Assembly (NCBI GenBank): GCA_048267965.1
Contig: JBLWWK010000001.1
Span: 434,001-498,000, forward strand
Length of the DNA stretch: 64,000 nucleotides
Reading direction: 5' to 3'
Source of the DNA: GCA-2705995 sp048267965
GTDB lineage: Bacteria > Bacteroidota > Bacteroidia > Flavobacteriales_G > Salibacteraceae
This document shows, piece by piece, positions 61,661 through 64,000 of the stretch; position 1 is the first letter of the stretch, and each line of letters starts with the position of its first letter. A model generated the notes under the pieces. That model was given only the letters and a program-made list of their open reading frames with translations, searched no databases and was not told the DNA's origin. A program made the position numbers and the translations under genes.

Positions 61661-62896
61661 ATGAACTGTATTTTGTATTTGCCCGGTCTGGGTTACGATC
61701 ATTTTGATATTTCGGTAGAGGCGTACGCTCAACGCTATGCGGTTGCTTTAGATCGTACCCACAGCAATAAGCTGAATCGATATGCGGTAGAAACAGAAAG
61801 CATAGGTTATGGAATTGACAACCAGTTCGAGAGTAAGGTGGCTACCGTTTTTGAAGTAGGTGTGGAAGGGGAGAAAAGACTGGTGGCCCGTATTTTTGAA
61901 TGTCAGTACCAAAAAGAATTAACCGAGAATTTTACCCAAAGAAACCTGCTTATTCGGTCGGGAATGTTGTTTTGGGCTTTGTTTAAAAAACTGCCAGTAA
62001 TTTTATATTCACCGAAGTCTAAATCAGTTGTAAAATCGAAAAAAGGAAGGTTTCAGATTTTATACTTTTCAGTGGTGTTTTTAATGGTGGCATTGGTAGG
62101 GTTGCTGATGGTTCCTTCTACCGTTTCGTTGGTTCTAGAATCTATCGAACGATTTGATTTTACACCGTTTGCATCTCTTTTGCCAGCAGATATAAGGTCT
62201 ATTTCTCTCTTTCGCTATTTGTTAGATAGCTGGCAAATTGTATCGAAATTTATTGTGTTAGTTAGCTCTTTGTTGCTATTTCTTTTTCCGGGAGTAATGA
62301 ACTTTATAGAGTCGATGGCTATTGAGTTTCTGTGCCTAGATTATTACCTGAATTACAGCAATAATCACCTCAATATAATGGGGAAAATCGAAGCGTTGTA
62401 CGAACGCATTTCAGAGCAAGAAAAGTATGAGGGAATTGAGTTGCACGGGTTCAGTTTTGGTAGTGTGTTAATTTTAGATTTATTATTTCCGTATAGCGAA
62501 ACGGTGAATGAACGTTTAAAGCAAGAAACTACACAAATTGTTACGATTGGGTGTCCGTTTCATTTTATTATGCGCTATTATCCTCAATATTTTAATCATC
62601 GAAAAAACACGAAATTATCGTCTTTAAAAAAATGGATCAATGTGTATTCAGAAGTAGATGTGATGTCTTCGGTAATACAGAAAAATAACGGTATTCAATT
62701 TCTAAATTCATTGCCAGTTGAGGTCGAAAACAAAGATTTTGATGTGATTAATCATAAGATGATTGGCTTTTCAGATTACGTGATGTTCGTTGGTATAAGG
62801 GCGCATACTATGTATTGGGGAAACAATCGCAACGCGCGAAGTTGCTTAACCTTAGTGCATTCTAGCGCAAAGCCACCAAGTGCAGAAATTGAGTGA
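61661..62896 (+). CDS. Membrane-bound serine-hydrolase-like protein
   Basis: 411 residues. ILYLPGLGYDHFD at the N-terminus resembles the first strand and oxyanion region of alpha/beta hydrolases; LHGFSFGSVLIL (nucleophile Ser265) is the GxSxG elbow. Between them sit two hydrophobic spans (about 134-158 and 192-214), an unusual insertion. His and Asp partners were not assigned. Family not recognised; lipase or thioesterase activity is only a suggestion. Confidence 0.6.
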   Translation: MNCILYLPGLGYDHFDISVEAYAQRYAVALDRTHSNKLNRYAVETESIGYGIDNQFESKVATVFEVGVEGEKRLVARIFECQYQKELTENFTQRNLLIRSGMLFWALFKKLPVILYSPKSKSVVKSKKGRFQILYFSVVFLMVALVGLLMVPSTVSLVLESIERFDFTPFASLLPADIRSISLFRYLLDSWQIVSKFIVLVSSLLLFLFPGVMNFIESMAIEFLCLDYYLNYSNNHLNIMGKIEALYERISEQEKYEGIELHGFSFGSVLILDLLFPYSETVNERLKQETTQIVTIGCPFHFIMRYYPQYFNHRKNTKLSSLKKWINVYSEVDVMSSVIQKNNGIQFLNSLPVEVENKDFDVINHKMIGFSDYVMFVGIRAHTMYWGNNRNARSCLTLVHSSAKPPSAEIE

Positions 62897-62917
62897 TTTC
62901 TGTAACAGTATAAAACG

Positions 62918-63118
62918 CTAGCTGTTGGTGATTAAGCCTGTTGCTATGTTTGTGAGGGTGTTTACGCCACTGTTGTAGCTATTATTGCGGTTGTGGCTGC
63001 TGCCTATAACGGCATGGCTTTCTTGCTCAACGTTGCCGAGTTCATCGTATGTGTATGTTCTGGTGTGGTCTCTCATGTCACTAACTACGGGGTTATGGCT
63101 GTAGTAACGTGGCGACAT
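62918..63118 (-). pseudogene. Fragment of an RHS/YD-repeat protein
   Basis: 66 codons containing one YD repeat (RTYTYDELGNVEQES). In-frame stops bound it on both sides (TAG two codons before the ATG). An intact RHS protein has over a thousand residues, so this is a remnant of a polymorphic-toxin-type locus. Confidence 0.65.
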
Positions 63119-63157
63119 TCGATACTATGTTAGGATAACTAATATCTACGAAAGTCA

Positions 63158-63610
63158 TTATTTATCTTGATAAACCTTAAACAGAGCATTGTAGGGATCA
63201 TCTGGATCAATCCTCAATATAGGGATCTCATGAAATCCGCTATAAACCAATCTTTGGTAATCCTTAACATATGGAGTATCAGGGCCTATCATAGAATACA
63301 AAGTTTTATTCGAAACGTAAAATGAATCTAATGAAAGTACAGACTTACAACTGTCGGGAGTATTGACAGTATAAACAAAAATATTTGAATCTGAAACCAA
63401 TTTACCATCTCGGTTGTAAATGTGTACATACTCAGAGTCATTCAAGATTTTTATAATTTCACTCTTATCGGCATTCTGATACTTGCCAATCATATCATTA
63501 TCATAACAATTTACAGAACAACTTGAATTAAAAATAAAAATGACAGTCAAAAACTTAATAACCGAACACTTTAAAAATCTAATATTATGTCCTTTATGTC
63601 TACACTCCAT
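63158..63610 (-). CDS. Hypothetical small lipoprotein-like protein beside the RHS remnant
   Basis: 150 residues. A basic start (MECRHKGHNIRFLKC) then a hydrophobic span (VIKFLTVIFIFNSSC) that could be a lipobox, so the protein is probably exported. The body has no recognised domain. Its place behind an RHS fragment is where immunity proteins often sit, but nothing else supports that. Confidence 0.5.
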   Translation of the reverse strand: MECRHKGHNIRFLKCSVIKFLTVIFIFNSSCSVNCYDNDMIGKYQNADKSEIIKILNDSEYVHIYNRDGKLVSDSNIFVYTVNTPDSCKSVLSLDSFYVSNKTLYSMIGPDTPYVKDYQRLVYSGFHEIPILRIDPDDPYNALFKVYQDK

Positions 63611-63694
63611 GTGAATTTTTGTTGAGTATTTGCTAAAGGTGTGAATTCACCTATTTTTCTTTCTTGGTTTTTTACTTTCGGAGAACTTCGCTAT

Positions 63695-63714
63695 GCGTAG
63701 CGTCCGCGCTACGC
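63695..63714. repeat. GC-rich inverted repeat at a gene break
   Basis: GCGTAGCG-tccg-CGCTACGC, perfect 8-bp arms, in the middle of an otherwise AT-rich region. The Fic-like fragment stops exactly beside it, as though a REP-like element had landed in the gene. Confidence 0.75.
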
Positions 63715-63936
63715 TCAGCGGGGGTCTGTGAGTTCGGCTCCTTCAATCCGCGTAGATGAGCCAATGCTCTGAATGGTTGCAATCTTTCGTAGCTCTTTTA
63801 GGTAATTGCTTTTACTTTGCTCTAATACACTCCAGGAACCTTTAAACGTATCAATCACGCTCAACTGCTGCATAATGCGCTGTTGAGATTCAGGTTTAAA
63901 GGTTAAGAACTGTTTCATTTTATCGGACATATCCAA
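63715..63936 (-). pseudogene. N-terminal fragment of a Fic-family (AMPylase-type) protein
   Basis: 73 codons. KIATIQSIGSSTRIEGAELTD is the Fic N-terminal inhibitory-type motif (S/TxxxE/N region); the catalytic HPFxxGNGR core is missing because the frame ends at the GC-rich inverted repeat. A perfect -7 box (CAAATATA on plus, 63961-63968) is present upstream, so the fragment may still be transcribed. Confidence 0.7.
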
Positions 63937-63960
63937 TACCTATCCATTTGTATCCAATTA

Positions 63961-63968
63961 CAAATATA
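63961..63968 (-). promoter_or_regulatory. -7 box of the Fic fragment
   Basis: TATATTTG on the coding strand, exact consensus, 25 nt before the ATG at 63936. Confidence 0.5.
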
Positions 63969-64000
63969 GCAAGAGCTACATTCTTTTGTCAATGGAATAG

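Overview
The window is a contiguous stretch of a Bacteroidota chromosome, most likely of the order Flavobacteriales. The evidence is a type IX secretion (T9SS) gene cluster (porP/sprF, porU, porV), several secreted proteins with C-terminal T9SS sorting domains, gldA, a SAM-II riboswitch, split pdhA-pdhC and atpD-atpC loci, and promoters of the Bacteroidota type (TAnnTTTG at -7) with no Shine-Dalgarno sequences. The family cannot be fixed from this sequence alone. Base composition is moderately AT-rich and even, except for roughly the last 1.1 kb, which looks like accessory debris.

Layout. 1-9.2 kb: porP (cut by the left edge) diverges from porU-porV-cdd, followed by pdhA-pdhC. 9.2-14.5 kb: two paralogous T9SS-secreted multidomain proteins on the minus strand. 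14.5-20.4 kb: gcvP, a UbiA-like membrane protein, a small methyltransferase and hemL. 20.5-24.1 kb: kynurenine operon kynU, a 41-residue membrane protein, kmo and a secreted protein. 24.1-34.6 kb: MBL hydrolase, a TolB-like giant outer-membrane protein, half-size TauE-like permease, M20 amidohydrolase, a lipoprotein/SCO1/cytochrome c cluster, a 34-residue membrane-protein gene with its own promoter and terminator, and an M16 peptidase lipoprotein. 35-41.7 kb: a TonB-dependent receptor under a TPP riboswitch (probably for thiamine uptake), a TPR histidine kinase, a NadR-like P-loop kinase, an LRR protein and ribF. 41.8-47.8 kb: atpD, atpC, a Sua5-type enzyme and a T9SS-sorted 5'-nucleotidase-like protein. 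47.8-51.7 kb: rsgA-dtd-OMP-mazG operon and gldA. 51.9-57 kb: metK under a SAM-II riboswitch, a tandem structured repeat, hisC and fhs. 57-64 kb: an autoregulated TetR-SDR pair, a putative structured RNA, an LruC-domain lipoprotein, a membrane-bound serine-hydrolase-like protein, then RHS and Fic gene fragments.

The most unusual signal is not a gene. A 10-bp word, GGTAGGAACC (or its complement), occurs exactly 16 times by hand count, split 8/8 between strands, with about 19 further copies at one mismatch. It lies in genes in at least four amino-acid contexts and also between genes, and twice as a close inverted pair forming a hairpin. Chance predicts about 0.1 exact copies. Its behaviour resembles DNA-uptake sequences of Neisseria and Pasteurellaceae, or a highly iterated palindrome (extended form TCGGTAGGAACCGA). 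A second strong signal is a tandem 147-nt repeat at 53.4 kb whose divergent fourth copy keeps its hairpins through paired base changes; a putative structured RNA at 59 kb shares its core word.
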